From DASVWH01 sp036389715 (GTDB taxonomy: Bacteria > Acidobacteriota > Blastocatellia > Pyrinomonadales > Pyrinomonadaceae): 27,331 bases of DNA. The first letter of the stretch is position 1. Every line of letters begins with the position of its first letter. Where the stretch lies: contig DASVWH010000209.1 of NCBI GenBank assembly GCA_036389715.1, positions 1 to 27,331 of the forward strand, read 5' to 3'. The translations under genes and the position numbers were made by a program. Shown one piece after another: positions 9,856 through 17,931 of the stretch. The notes beneath the pieces are model-generated. The model searched no databases and was not told where the DNA came from. It was given only the letters and a program-made list of their open reading frames with translations.

Positions 9856-10572
9856 TCAGTGGCTGGAGAGATACTTCGAGAGCAGGGCGCAGAAGGTCTC
9901 GCGCGGCATGGAAAACTGGAGGACGAAATCCCTGCCGTTGGCGGCGGCGGTCAGGTTCTTGTAGATCAACTGCTCGTCGCCGTGCTTACTGATAACGGCC
10001 ATGCGAATCAGCGTGCCGTAGCCCCTGGACATCTCCATTGCCCGCCGGGTTGATTCCGTTTCATAGAAGGCGTTGGCGGCGACGAGTGCCTTGTCGGAGG
10101 AGATTGTCAGGCGCAGGTGACGGGATTCGGCGGCGGCGGTCTCGCCGCTCGAAGCAAGCAGACGGCTCTCGCCAAGCGTGCGGGTGAAATCCCCCCCCAG
10201 CTCCTTGAGCCTCACGTCGCCGGACTTCTGCGTCACTTCCAGATTATTGATTAAGCCGTCGGGAGCCCGGTCGCCCTCGACCAGGATTTCAAAGGGGCTC
10301 TCCAGGTCAAGCTGGCCGTGCGCCTGTAAAGAGCTGACCCATTTGAGGAAAGCGAGCAGGGGCTGCGTTTCGCGGGCCTCGTCCCCGGCGGTCCGGGTCT
10401 CGGATTGAGCCGCGTCACGCACCGCCGCATCGGGGGCAAATTCGGAGCCCTGAGCTTGATTGAAGACGGGCGCGAGCCTGGCCTTCGCCGCGCCGTCCGG
10501 CAAGAGCAGGCACGCGTAGACGCTCATCGCCGCGGCGAGAAGGGATGAAATGCTGATGCGTGACGTGTGCAT
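9856..10572 (-). CDS. Exported paralogue of the adjacent TonB-like protein
   Basis: A 238-residue protein with an N-terminal signal peptide (about 1-31, probable cleavage near AKA). VYAC at 18-21 is only a weak lipobox, so free secretion is favoured. Residues about 75-238 align closely with the C-terminus of the gene at 10646-11674: QLDLxxPxEI, a DR-xxDG segment, VT-xxxGD, a DF-xxxL segment, ETE, RGY-xxL, and a shared end FSMPRET-xx-ALLSK. No catalytic motif is recognised. The conserved DG and GD turns and alternating hydrophobics suggest a beta-rich domain. It sits 73 bases behind its paralogue and 152 bases before secA, all co-directional, so one transcription unit is plausible. A periplasmic or envelope role is inferred; function unknown. 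Confidence 0.75.
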   Translation of the reverse strand: MHTSRISISSLLAAAMSVYACLLLPDGAAKARLAPVFNQAQGSEFAPDAAVRDAAQSETRTAGDEARETQPLLAFLKWVSSLQAHGQLDLESPFEILVEGDRAPDGLINNLEVTQKSGDVRLKELGGDFTRTLGESRLLASSGETAAAESRHLRLTISSDKALVAANAFYETESTRRAMEMSRGYGTLIRMAVISKHGDEQLIYKNLTAAANGRDFVLQFSMPRETFCALLSKYLSSH

Positions 10573-10645
10573 GGCCCGGCTTCTATTGTCCCCGAAGCGG
10601 GAACGAAGCGCCGCATGGAAAGCAGCGCCGCGCTCCGAAAAAAAA

Positions 10646-11674
10646 CTAACTGGTCGGAACCTGTTTCGAGAGCAGGGCCCCGGCCGTCTCGCGCGGCATG
10701 CTAAAGCTGACGATGACCTGTTTGCCGCTCGACGTTACTTTCGAGCTTTTCATAATAGTCGCTTCGTCGTGCCCGCGCTTGATGATGGCGCCCGCCAGCA
10801 AGAGCCCGTTGTAACCCCTGGCCGTCTCAACTGCCTGCGCCGTCGTCTCCATCTCGGTCGAAGCGCTGATGGAAACATTGGCGGTATCGAGCTTGAGTTT
10901 CAGGGTCAGGTGCTTGGTCCCCTCAAGAAATTCGAGCGCGCCGCTGGCGCTCAGGGCCGCAGCGAAATCCTTGGTCACGTCTATCAGCTCCGGGTCGCCC
11001 TTGATGTAGGTCACGGTGGCGTTGCTGAGCGTCCCGTCGGCGTTGCGGTCGGCCTCGATGGTCATCTCAATCGGGCCGTTGAGGTCCAGCTGGCCGCTCT
11101 CTTTGCGCGGCTTCCATTTGACCAGCAGATCAATGAAGGGCTTCTTATTGACGGTCTTGGGCCGCTTCACTTTGTTCTGCTCGGCCAGCTTATCCAGGTT
11201 CTGCTCGCCCTCTTCTTCAGACATGGGCAAGCTCTTGCCCGCCGGGCCGCCGGGCGTCTCGGTGCTGGCGGTCTCGGCCGGGGAGGGAGCAGTCTCGGGC
11301 GTCGGCTGCGGCACGGGCCTCGGTCTGCGCTGCCTCGGCGGAGCCGCGGCGGGGGCCGCCTGCTCTATGATTTGCGGGGCCTCTTCGGCGGCGACCGGGT
11401 TCTGGGAAAAGTAGCCGGGCGGATACTGAAACTTTCCGCCGCTGACATCAATCATCACGGCGCGCTGGCGTATGTCTGTCTTCTCGTAGTCCTCGTTAAC
11501 CATCTCGGCGCCCGAAAATCTGTTGGCAATATTGAAGGCGTCGCGCAGCACCGGGATGTAAACGATGGAGGCGAAAAAGAGCGCGTGCAGCGCCAGCGAG
11601 AGGCCAGCCAGCCGCAACAGGCGCTGCCCGCGTGGTTCACGATTTACCTCGAAATCTGCGAAAAGCTCAGCCAT
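10646..11674 (-). CDS. TonB-like membrane-anchored protein with proline-rich linker
   Basis: A 342-residue protein starting at the ATG at 11674 (MAELFADFEV), preceded by a GGGTGGG ribosome-site-like run; an upstream in-frame start would add 23 unlikely residues. One membrane helix (about 19-43) follows a short cytoplasmic N-terminus. A Pro/Ala-rich stretch (about 95-150, with RPRPVPQPTPETAPSP) then spans the periplasm, followed by a C-terminal domain (about 180-342) shared with the gene at 9856-10572. Topology matches TonB-type energy transducers, but the C-terminal domain lacks an obvious TonB signature such as the YP motif, so a TonB function is not claimed. First gene of a leftward run that includes the paralogue and secA. 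Confidence 0.7.
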   Translation of the reverse strand: MAELFADFEVNREPRGQRLLRLAGLSLALHALFFASIVYIPVLRDAFNIANRFSGAEMVNEDYEKTDIRQRAVMIDVSGGKFQYPPGYFSQNPVAAEEAPQIIEQAAPAAAPPRQRRPRPVPQPTPETAPSPAETASTETPGGPAGKSLPMSEEEGEQNLDKLAEQNKVKRPKTVNKKPFIDLLVKWKPRKESGQLDLNGPIEMTIEADRNADGTLSNATVTYIKGDPELIDVTKDFAAALSASGALEFLEGTKHLTLKLKLDTANVSISASTEMETTAQAVETARGYNGLLLAGAIIKRGHDEATIMKSSKVTSSGKQVIVSFSMPRETAGALLSKQVPTS

Positions 11675-11894
11675 TTCACCCACCCGTTCGCGCCCTGAAG
11701 ATGACAGGCGGACGCCCGTCCTTAGACGCATCCGGCCCGCCAAGCGTTGCGGGCGGCGCTGATAAAGTTACCACCAGGACGGGCCGTTTCTCAAAGGAGA
11801 ACAGCCGGATGCCCGATTTTAGCTGCCGTAGATGCGGCGCAAACCGGCGTCCGGCCGCTGCCGTTTTCGGTATCTGCCCGTCGTCCGTCTGGGT

Positions 11895-11900
11895 TAGAAT
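11895..11900 (+). promoter_or_regulatory. -10 element of a probably leaderless helicase transcript
   Basis: TAGAAT ends 6 bases before the ATG at 11907, so transcription would begin at or next to the start codon. No Shine-Dalgarno sequence is present between. The same spacing recurs at 17818 and 19085. Confidence 0.5.
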
Positions 11901-11906
11901 GACGCC

Positions 11907-12854
11907 ATGCCACGCCAACGTGTTAACAAGCGCAGCCGAAAACGCGGCCGGGAAGACGAGCGCACGAAAAGCGAGCGGCGTCCGGCGGACTCTCACGAAG
12001 GCGGTCCGCCAGGTAAAGGCCGCCCGCGGCGCGCAGGCGGGCATGAGACGACGGAGCCGGGCCTTGTGCCGGGCGGCCGGGCGGCCAACCCGCGCGAACT
12101 GCGCAGGCTCCTCGAAGGCATCGGGACGCCGCCCGCAGCGCCTTTTGAGCCAGACCCCTTTCAACTGGAAGCACTCGCGGCGCTTGAGCACGAGGACGTG
12201 CTAGTGACCGCGCCGACGGGCAGCGGCAAGACCTGGATCGCCCGCGAGGAGATACGCAGGCTGCTCGCGGCGGGCCGCCGCGCTTGGTACACCAGCCCGC
12301 TCAAGGCCCTGACTAACTCCAAGTACCAGGAGTTTACGGAAGAGTTCGGCGCAGAGCGGGTCGGCATCCTGACCGGCGACAGGAAAGAGAACCCGGAAGC
12401 GCCGCTCATCATCGGGACGACGGAAATCTACCGCAACCAGCTCTTCGACGCCCTGCGCGGCGGCGGCCAGATGCGGACCGACCTCGTCGTCCTGGACGAA
12501 GCGCATTACCTGGCCGACGAAGATCGCGGCCACGTCTGGGAGGAGGCCATCATCCTCTCGCCGCCGCGCGTGCGCCTGTTGCTGCTGTCGGCGACCATCG
12601 GCAACGCGGCGGAGTTTGCAGCCTGGATAGAGGAGGTGCGCGGCGTGCGTTGCGGCATCGTCTCAAGGCCGGGGGCGCGGCCCGTCCCGCTGCGCGCGGC
12701 GTTCCTCGACCCCGAAGGACAGTTAATGCCGCTGCTCGGCCACGACGGAGACCTCCACCCGGAAATCCTCCGCCTGGCCCAGCAAGCGCAAAAGGAGCGG
12801 CAGGAGCGGCAGGAGCGGCAACCGCGCCCGATGTGGAGATCGAGGAGAAGATAG
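11907..12854 (+). CDS. Ski2-like DExH helicase, N-terminal (RecA1) half of a split gene
   Basis: A 315-residue protein with a basic, disordered N-terminus (about 1-75) and then the RecA1 half of a superfamily 2 Ski2-like RNA/DNA helicase: a Q-motif-like DPFQLEAL, Walker A APTGSGKT (102-109), motif Ia TSPLKALTNSK, GDRKEN, TTEIYRNQL, DEAH (197-200) and motif III SAT (228-230). It ends in a Gln/Glu/Arg tract encoded by three copies of a 9-base repeat (12794-12820), then stops. Motifs IV-VI are missing here but present in the next ORF at 13008, in the same frame. Alone it lacks the arginine finger and cannot be a complete helicase. Either it works with the second half, or the gene is broken, or the sequence has an error. 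Confidence 0.85.
   Translation: MPRQRVNKRSRKRGREDERTKSERRPADSHEGGPPGKGRPRRAGGHETTEPGLVPGGRAANPRELRRLLEGIGTPPAAPFEPDPFQLEALAALEHEDVLVTAPTGSGKTWIAREEIRRLLAAGRRAWYTSPLKALTNSKYQEFTEEFGAERVGILTGDRKENPEAPLIIGTTEIYRNQLFDALRGGGQMRTDLVVLDEAHYLADEDRGHVWEEAIILSPPRVRLLLLSATIGNAAEFAAWIEEVRGVRCGIVSRPGARPVPLRAAFLDPEGQLMPLLGHDGDLHPEILRLAQQAQKERQERQERQPRPMWRSRRR
12794..12820 (+). repeat. Three tandem copies of the 9-base unit GGAGCGGCA
   Basis: Three exact copies follow each other without a gap and encode Glu-Arg-Gln three times at the end of the helicase N-terminal half. The unit length is a multiple of three, so changes in copy number would not shift the frame. It lies just before the point where the helicase reading frame ends. 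Confidence 0.8.
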
Positions 12855-13007
12855 AGACACACGGAGCGAGGGCCGCAGGCGAATGGGCGAAGCGAGAATG
12901 GCTGACCGTGCAAAAGCCGACCGGGCAGGGGAATCGAGGCGCGGCCCGTTCTCCCTTTATCCCTTGAACTTCTTCTCTCTTAAGAGTTTAGCCGCGGGAG
13001 GTGTGCG

Positions 13008-14879
13008 TTGAAGCTGAGTCTGCCGGAGATGCCGCCCGCGCAGCTTCTGGGCGCGCTCAAGTCTTACGATCTGCTGCCCGCAATCGTCTTTCTGCCGACG
13101 CGCAGGCGCTGTGACGAGGCTGCGGCCGAGGCTGCGCTGGCGCGACGCGACGACCTGGCCGAGCGCAGGGATGCGCGCCGCGCCATCCTCCGCAGCTTTG
13201 TCGAGCAGCACCCGGAAGTCAAGGGGCATCGCCACTGGGAGACCATCATCAAGGGCGGCGTCGCCGCGCATCACGCCGGGCACATTCCGGCCTGGAAGCT
13301 GCTCATCGAGCGGATGATGAGCGCCGGACTGCTCGACGCCATCTTTGCGACGGCGACGGTCGCGGCCGGAGTGGATTTCCCGGCCCGCACCGTCGTCATC
13401 TCAAACGTAGACGCGCGGACAGCGGGCGGCTGGCGGATGCTGTCTGCCTCCGAGCTTCAGCAGATGACGGGACGCGCTGGCAGACGCGGCCGCGATAACG
13501 TCGGTTTCGTCGTCGCCGCGCCGGGGCTGCACCAGGACCCGGAACGCATCGCGGCGCTCCTGACCTCGCCGCCCGACCCGCTTCAGAGCCAGTTTCGCGC
13601 GACCTATTCGACGCTGCTCAACCTGCTCGATGCCTACGAGAGCTTTGCGCAGGTCCGCGAGATCGCCGAAAGGAGTTTCGCGCACAGGGACGCGGCGCGG
13701 CGCATCACACGCTCCGAACGCGACCGCGACGAGGCCGAGCGGCGCATCACGGAGCAGCTCAGGGAGGCGGGCTGCAACCTTTCCACCTCGGTCGCGCGCG
13801 GGCTTGAACGGTTGGCGAGCGCGCGGACGCGCCTGCTTGAGACCCTGCCGCAGACACGCGCGGAAGTCCTGCTCAGGTGGCTCGACGAGGTGCTCGTGCC
13901 GGGGCGCGTCGTCGGCATCGGGCGCAACAGCCGCCGCCTGATGATCGTCATGCGCAGGCGCGGCAGCAACATCACGGGGATGCGCGAGGACGGTCGCGGC
14001 GTTAATCTCTCGCTCGACCGCGTCGGCAGGGTCTACGCGCCCGTCTACCCGCTCTCAGAAGAGTCAATCGAAGAGTCTTTCAACGAGATCAGGTCCAAAG
14101 GCCCCGCGCTCGTGCTGCCGGAGCCGAAGCTTAGCGAGGCGCGCACAGACGAAGACGATGCCATCAACCTCATCAACGACCTGATTGACGGCATCGCCCC
14201 GCAGCATTTAAGCGAGCCCGAAAGGAAGGCTTGCACGCAGGCCCTCTGGGCCGTGCTGGAGGACGCGGAGGCCGTCGAGCGCAGCGAGCGGCGCATCGCA
14301 GCCCTGCGCGCGGAGGTCTGGGAGCCCTTCGAGAGACGAGCGCGCGTCCTGGACCACTTCGGCTACCTGGACTTTGCGGCCGAGCGTGTGACGGAGCGCG
14401 GGCAGTGGCTGGCGGACCTGCACGTGGACAGGCCGCTGCTGGTCGGCGAGGCGCTCGAACAGGGGCTCTTCGCTAAGCTCGACGCGGTCCGCGCGGCCGG
14501 TCTGATGGCGGCGCTGGCTTCGGATGCGGACCGCGATTACGGCGAGCTTGAGCTGGACGATGCGCTGGTGACGACGCTTGCGCAGTTTGAAGAAGTTGCT
14601 TATAAGGTTGCTACCGAGGAATGGAAACAGGGGCTCGAACCCGCGCCGGAGATAAACTTCTCGGCGGCGGCGACGGCCGCGCGCTGGGCCGCCGGAGAGG
14701 ACTGGGCCGAGCTGGTCAAAGAGACGCGGGCCGAAGAGGGCGACCTTGTGCGAATGCTCTCAAGAACCGGCGAGTCTTTGTTGCAGGTGGCCGGGCTCAA
14801 GCGGGCTCAGGCGGCGGCCGCGCGGGTCGCCGGACGCGCCGCCGAAGCCGTCCTGCGCGAGCCCGTCCGCTCGGTTTGA
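13008..14879 (+). CDS. Ski2-like helicase, C-terminal (RecA2 plus accessory) half
   Basis: A 623-residue ORF starting at TTG, carrying the second helicase domain: motif IV AIVFLPTRRRCDEA, then VAAHHAG (85-91), motif V ATATVAAGVDFPA (114-126) and motif VI QMTGRAGRRG (152-161). After about residue 200 follows a long helical region and a DSHCT-like C-terminal region (about 370-600), as in Mtr4/Ski2-type proteins. It completes the N-terminal half that ends at 12854. Both ORFs are in the same frame but stops at 12852 and 12981 lie between. A strong ribosome site GGGAGGTG (12996-13003) lies just upstream of the TTG, so independent translation is feasible. There is no premature stop over 623 codons, which argues against old decay. 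Confidence 0.85.
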   Translation: MKLSLPEMPPAQLLGALKSYDLLPAIVFLPTRRRCDEAAAEAALARRDDLAERRDARRAILRSFVEQHPEVKGHRHWETIIKGGVAAHHAGHIPAWKLLIERMMSAGLLDAIFATATVAAGVDFPARTVVISNVDARTAGGWRMLSASELQQMTGRAGRRGRDNVGFVVAAPGLHQDPERIAALLTSPPDPLQSQFRATYSTLLNLLDAYESFAQVREIAERSFAHRDAARRITRSERDRDEAERRITEQLREAGCNLSTSVARGLERLASARTRLLETLPQTRAEVLLRWLDEVLVPGRVVGIGRNSRRLMIVMRRRGSNITGMREDGRGVNLSLDRVGRVYAPVYPLSEESIEESFNEIRSKGPALVLPEPKLSEARTDEDDAINLINDLIDGIAPQHLSEPERKACTQALWAVLEDAEAVERSERRIAALRAEVWEPFERRARVLDHFGYLDFAAERVTERGQWLADLHVDRPLLVGEALEQGLFAKLDAVRAAGLMAALASDADRDYGELELDDALVTTLAQFEEVAYKVATEEWKQGLEPAPEINFSAAATAARWAAGEDWAELVKETRAEEGDLVRMLSRTGESLLQVAGLKRAQAAAARVAGRAAEAVLREPVRSV

Positions 14880-14900
14880 TATGGACGAGGGGGATGTCAG

Positions 14901-15629
14901 GTGAAGCATTTAAGGCTGACTCGCGCACACTTGCTTGCGCTCCTGCTGGCGGTGCCGGTGGCGGGATGCGCGCGCGCTAATTCTTCAAAGGAACAGAACA
15001 GGCCAAAGATGAACACAGAACAGGGTGGAGCGGTCGTTTACGCGGCCCTCGGGGATTCGACCGGCGTCGGCGTCGGGGCCAGGAAGGGGGGCGGCTACGT
15101 CGCGCGCCTCTTCGAGCGCATCGAGCGAGAGCGCAAGGGCTCTCGCCTGACCAATCTCTGCGTCAGCGGTGCGACGACCGCCGATGTCCTGCGCGACCAG
15201 CTGCGCCCGGCCGTCGCCGCCCATCCGACGCTCGTTACGCTCGGCATCGGCATCAACGACATCGGGCACGGCATGACGCTCGATGAGTTTGCGCGTAACT
15301 ACGAAAAGATAGTCAGCAGTCTTAAATCCGGGACGGGCGCACGCATCGTCGTCTCAAACATCCCGGACATTTCATTAGCTCCGGTCGTGCCCGCGAGCTA
15401 CCGCGAAGAGACGCGCCGTCGTGTCCGGGAGTTCAACGAAAAGATAGAGGAGCTGGCCGGGCGCTACGGGCTGCTGGTCGTTGACGCCTACACGACGACG
15501 CACGAGGTAATCCCGACGCACCCGGAATTCTTCTCGGAAGATGGCTTTCACCCGTCCGATGCGGGCTATGAATACTGGGCCAAGACGATCTGGCCCGTAG
15601 TCAAGAATGCCATCGGCGTTAAAGACTAA
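14901..15629 (+). CDS. SGNH/GDSL-family hydrolase lipoprotein
   Basis: A 242-residue lipoprotein with a signal sequence and lipobox VAGC (C23), so anchored in the envelope. The SGNH hydrolase blocks are visible: block I LGDSTGVG with nucleophile S53, block II G90 (SGATTADV), block III GIND (117-120), and block V DGFH with D214 and H217. Such enzymes hydrolyse ester bonds of lipids, acyl-CoA or acetylated polysaccharide; the substrate cannot be told. The start is GTG, with GAGGGGG 8 bases upstream. It begins 21 bases after the helicase C-terminal half and may be cotranscribed with it. A hairpin follows at 15634. Confidence 0.9.
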   Translation: MKHLRLTRAHLLALLLAVPVAGCARANSSKEQNRPKMNTEQGGAVVYAALGDSTGVGVGARKGGGYVARLFERIERERKGSRLTNLCVSGATTADVLRDQLRPAVAAHPTLVTLGIGINDIGHGMTLDEFARNYEKIVSSLKSGTGARIVVSNIPDISLAPVVPASYREETRRRVREFNEKIEELAGRYGLLVVDAYTTTHEVIPTHPEFFSEDGFHPSDAGYEYWAKTIWPVVKNAIGVKD

Positions 15630-15633
15630 GCAT

Positions 15634-15652
15634 GCGAGCGCGGAGGGCTCGC
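15634..15652 (+). terminator. Small GC hairpin after the SGNH hydrolase gene
   Basis: GCGAGC (15634-15639) and GCTCGC (15647-15652) pair perfectly around a 7-base loop, 5 bases after the stop codon. No T-run follows, so the terminator call is tentative. The remaining intergenic sequence up to 15867 shows no other clear element. Confidence 0.35.
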
Positions 15653-15867
15653 GGCCTGCGTGTCAATCAAGCAGCGGCCGCGAGTGAGCGTTGAGTGAGA
15701 GTTTCATCTTCCCGCTGCCAGCCCCGGAGGGCCGACCGCCGCCTGCTAACTACTTTTCAGTGTGTTAAGATGATGATGCGTGAGAGCGACGGCAAAGCAG
15801 CCCCGCTAGAGGATGCTCCTCGGTTTGGGAGGCTCATCGGTCGCTCGCGTGGAAAGGTTGAATTGCC

Positions 15868-16140
15868 ATGCCGGACACTAAAGAAACGCCCTCTTACACG
15901 GAGAACGCCATCTGCGACGCCCTGCGCTACGTCTGCGATGCCTCCTACGCTATCCTTCCCGAGGATGTGGCGCACCGCGTCGGAGAGCTGAAGAAGAATT
16001 TTTGGGGCAGCATGAAATGGCTGATTGATAAACGAATCGAATGGATTGACGCACGCGTCGAAGGCGGCGACCGCCTGCGCGAAGAGTGGCGGCGGCGCGC
16101 GCATAGCGGCCCGACCGAAGCCTCCGGGAGCGGCATTTAG
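15868..16140 (+). CDS. Small hypothetical protein (90 aa)
   Basis: A 90-residue protein that I do not recognise. It has no signal peptide or membrane helix. It is mostly helical and amphipathic with many Arg and Trp residues (WGSMKWLIDKRIEWIDARVE near 47-66) and a short Gly/Ser tail. Two Cys (16 and 23) lie in the N-terminal third. AAAGG about 11 bases before the ATG supports the start. It lies 78 bases upstream of ispH in the same direction and may share its transcript. Confidence 0.6.
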   Translation: MPDTKETPSYTENAICDALRYVCDASYAILPEDVAHRVGELKKNFWGSMKWLIDKRIEWIDARVEGGDRLREEWRRRAHSGPTEASGSGI

Positions 16141-16218
16141 AGGCAGCGTAAAGCCGCTCGGCCGTCAGGCCGCGGGTGATCCGCGGAATTCCCCTAAGCG
16201 TTTGATTCGAGAGAGATT

Positions 16219-17079
16219 ATGGAAGTTCTATTAGCCGAAGAATACGGGTTCTGTTTCGGCGTCGAGCGGGCCGTTGACATGGTCGAGGACGCGCTTGCCG
16301 AGGGCGGAACGATTCGTTCCCTGGGCGCGTTGATACACAACTCGCAGGAGATGCAGCGCCTCGAAGACAAGGGCGTGCGGACCATTGATTCGCCAGCGGA
16401 AGCCGACGCACAGATTACCGCCGTCATTCGCGCGCACGGCGTCACACCGCAGGTCCAGAGCCAGCTAGAGACCAACGCTGCCCGCGTCATCGATGCGACC
16501 TGCCCTTTCGTCACACGCGTCCAGCACCTGGCCGAGCGTGCCGCCAGGCAGGGGCGCGATGTCGTCGTCGCGGGAAATCCGAATCACCCGGAGATGATCG
16601 GCGTCGTCGGCTACGCGCCGGACAATACCTACGTCGTGCGCGATGCGGCGGAAGTCGCGGGCCTGCCGATGCTGCGCCAGCCGCTCGTCGTCTCGCAGAC
16701 GACCATTAAGCTGCAAACCTTCCTCGAAGTCGCGGAGGCCGTCAGGGCCAAGTCCGACACGGAGCCGCAGGTCGTTAATACCATCTGCTCGGCGACGCGC
16801 GACCGCCAGGACGCGGCGCGTGCGCTGGCCGGGCATGTTGATGCCTTCTACATTATCGGGGGCCGCCATTCGTCCAACAGCGGCAAGCTCCTGGCCGTCT
16901 GCAAAGAGCAGTGCGAGAAGAGCTACCTGATTGAGACGGCGGACGAGATCAGGGTCGAAGACCTGGCCGGGGTCAAGCGCGTCGGCGTCACGGCCGGGGC
17001 CTCGACGCCCAACTGGTTGATCGAGCAAGTCGTCGAGAGACTCCGCGCGATGGGCTCTGAAGAGGCCGCTGCGGTCTGA
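16219..17079 (+). CDS. ispH: 4-hydroxy-3-methylbut-2-enyl diphosphate reductase (IspH/LytB)
   Basis: IspH, the last enzyme of the MEP (non-mevalonate) isoprenoid pathway; it reduces HMBPP to IPP and DMAPP with an iron-sulfur cluster in the cytoplasm. The 286-residue length is typical. The three cluster-binding cysteines are present: C12 (YGFCFGVERA), C95 (DATCPFV) and C190 (NTICSATRDRQ). Substrate-contact motifs NPNHPE, GGRHSSNSGKL and TAGASTP are also visible. The ATG follows GAGAGAG by 4-5 bases. It is convergent with the gene at 17180-17818, with a strong shared hairpin terminator between them. Confidence 0.97.
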   Translation: MEVLLAEEYGFCFGVERAVDMVEDALAEGGTIRSLGALIHNSQEMQRLEDKGVRTIDSPAEADAQITAVIRAHGVTPQVQSQLETNAARVIDATCPFVTRVQHLAERAARQGRDVVVAGNPNHPEMIGVVGYAPDNTYVVRDAAEVAGLPMLRQPLVVSQTTIKLQTFLEVAEAVRAKSDTEPQVVNTICSATRDRQDAARALAGHVDAFYIIGGRHSSNSGKLLAVCKEQCEKSYLIETADEIRVEDLAGVKRVGVTAGASTPNWLIEQVVERLRAMGSEEAAAV

Positions 17080-17131
17080 AGTGTTCAGCTAAAAGAGAGA
17101 GAGCAGGAGAGAGTAGGAGCTTTCGTCGAAA

Positions 17132-17184
17132 AGTAAGAGGAGCGGGGTTTGCGCGCACGGGCCGCAAACCCTGCTCCTCTTACT
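17132..17184. terminator. Strong bidirectional hairpin between ispH and the convergent gene
   Basis: Two 22-base arms (17132-17153 and 17163-17184) pair with a single G/T mismatch around a 9-base loop. The right arm contains the stop codon of the leftward gene. On the minus strand the stem is followed by TTTT. Its position between two 3' ends fits a terminator used from both sides. Confidence 0.75.
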
Positions 17185-17818
17185 CTTGAATATCTTCTTC
17201 GGCGACGGCGTCGGCCTGGTCCAGCATGTTGACGACCTGGCGCGCTTCCTCCGAGCCGTATTCGACGGCCTGGCGTTCGAGGGCATCGCGCGCCACGTCC
17301 GAATCCACCGGATCAACCAGCAGCCGGACGAGCAGGAAGGTCGGCGCTTGAGCAAGGGATTCCTGGGCCAGGGCGCGGACAACCGGGTTGCCGAGGCGCG
17401 CCAGCTCACAGATTTCACTCGGGGCGAAACGGTCTGCGAGGGCGTCAGCGAGCGCGTCAATGCGGGCGAAGTCGTGCAGGCGGTGGGCGCGTGCGACCAG
17501 CTGCGCGAAGACTTCGGCCGATTGCGTCTGGCCTTGCAGCATGGCGGCACAGGTATCTGCCATCCGGCGCAATCCCCTGGTCTGCTCCGCATTGAGAGAA
17601 GCGCCCACTTCGGCCGCGCTTTCATCGAGCGCCGTCAGCAGCCTGCTCAACTCCCAGTCGGCGCGCGCATCGTAGGGACGCCCCTCGCCGTGCGCGGGCT
17701 TAATCGCCGCCGAACCCGCCGCCGGGGTTTGCAGCGCCCGCTCGACGAGGCTCCGCGTGGTTGAGCGCAGCCCCTCCCAGACGCTGGTTACCCGTGCTCC
17801 AAAATCTTCGATCATCAT
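17180..17818 (-). CDS. Helical hypothetical protein (212 aa)
   Basis: A 212-residue protein of unknown family. It is predicted to be cytoplasmic, nearly all alpha-helical, rich in Ala, Leu, Glu and Asp, with no signal peptide or membrane segment. Helices with patterns such as LARLGNPVVRALAQESLAQ (about 140-158) suggest HEAT-like packing. The C-terminus is acidic (ends AEEDIQE). Two adjacent ATG codons open the gene. TAAAGT on the minus strand ends exactly 6 bases before the first ATG, so its mRNA may be leaderless. It is divergent from the UPF0158 gene at 17932 and convergent with ispH. Confidence 0.65.
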   Translation of the reverse strand: MMIEDFGARVTSVWEGLRSTTRSLVERALQTPAAGSAAIKPAHGEGRPYDARADWELSRLLTALDESAAEVGASLNAEQTRGLRRMADTCAAMLQGQTQSAEVFAQLVARAHRLHDFARIDALADALADRFAPSEICELARLGNPVVRALAQESLAQAPTFLLVRLLVDPVDSDVARDALERQAVEYGSEEARQVVNMLDQADAVAEEDIQE

Positions 17819-17824
17819 TCGTAA

Positions 17825-17830
17825 ACTTTA
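17825..17830 (-). promoter_or_regulatory. -10 element of a probably leaderless transcript
   Basis: On the minus strand TAAAGT ends 6 bases before the ATG at 17818 and no Shine-Dalgarno sequence intervenes. The match to TATAAT is 4 of 6, so the call leans on the repeated geometry with 11895 and 19073. Confidence 0.4.
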
Positions 17831-17931
17831 CCCCCCGGACACGCGCCCGGGGCGCAAGCCTTTTCGTCCAGATGGTTGTACTATACCGCGAACGGAGCAC
17901 GAAATGCGACCCGGAGGGCGACGGCAGCAAG

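Noticed and set aside
11810..12204. Plus-strand frame starting MPDFSCRRCG with an AAAGGAG site upstream
   Set aside because: The start and ribosome site look good and CRRCG hints at a zinc ribbon, but the frame runs deep into the helicase gene in another phase and the rest is Arg/Ser-rich shadow sequence. At most a short remnant.
12650..12967. 105-codon frame overlapping the helicase break
   Set aside because: Part of it (EIEEKIE onward) may be out-of-frame helicase linker, but the upstream part is Arg/Pro shadow. It is discussed with the split helicase and not called as a gene.
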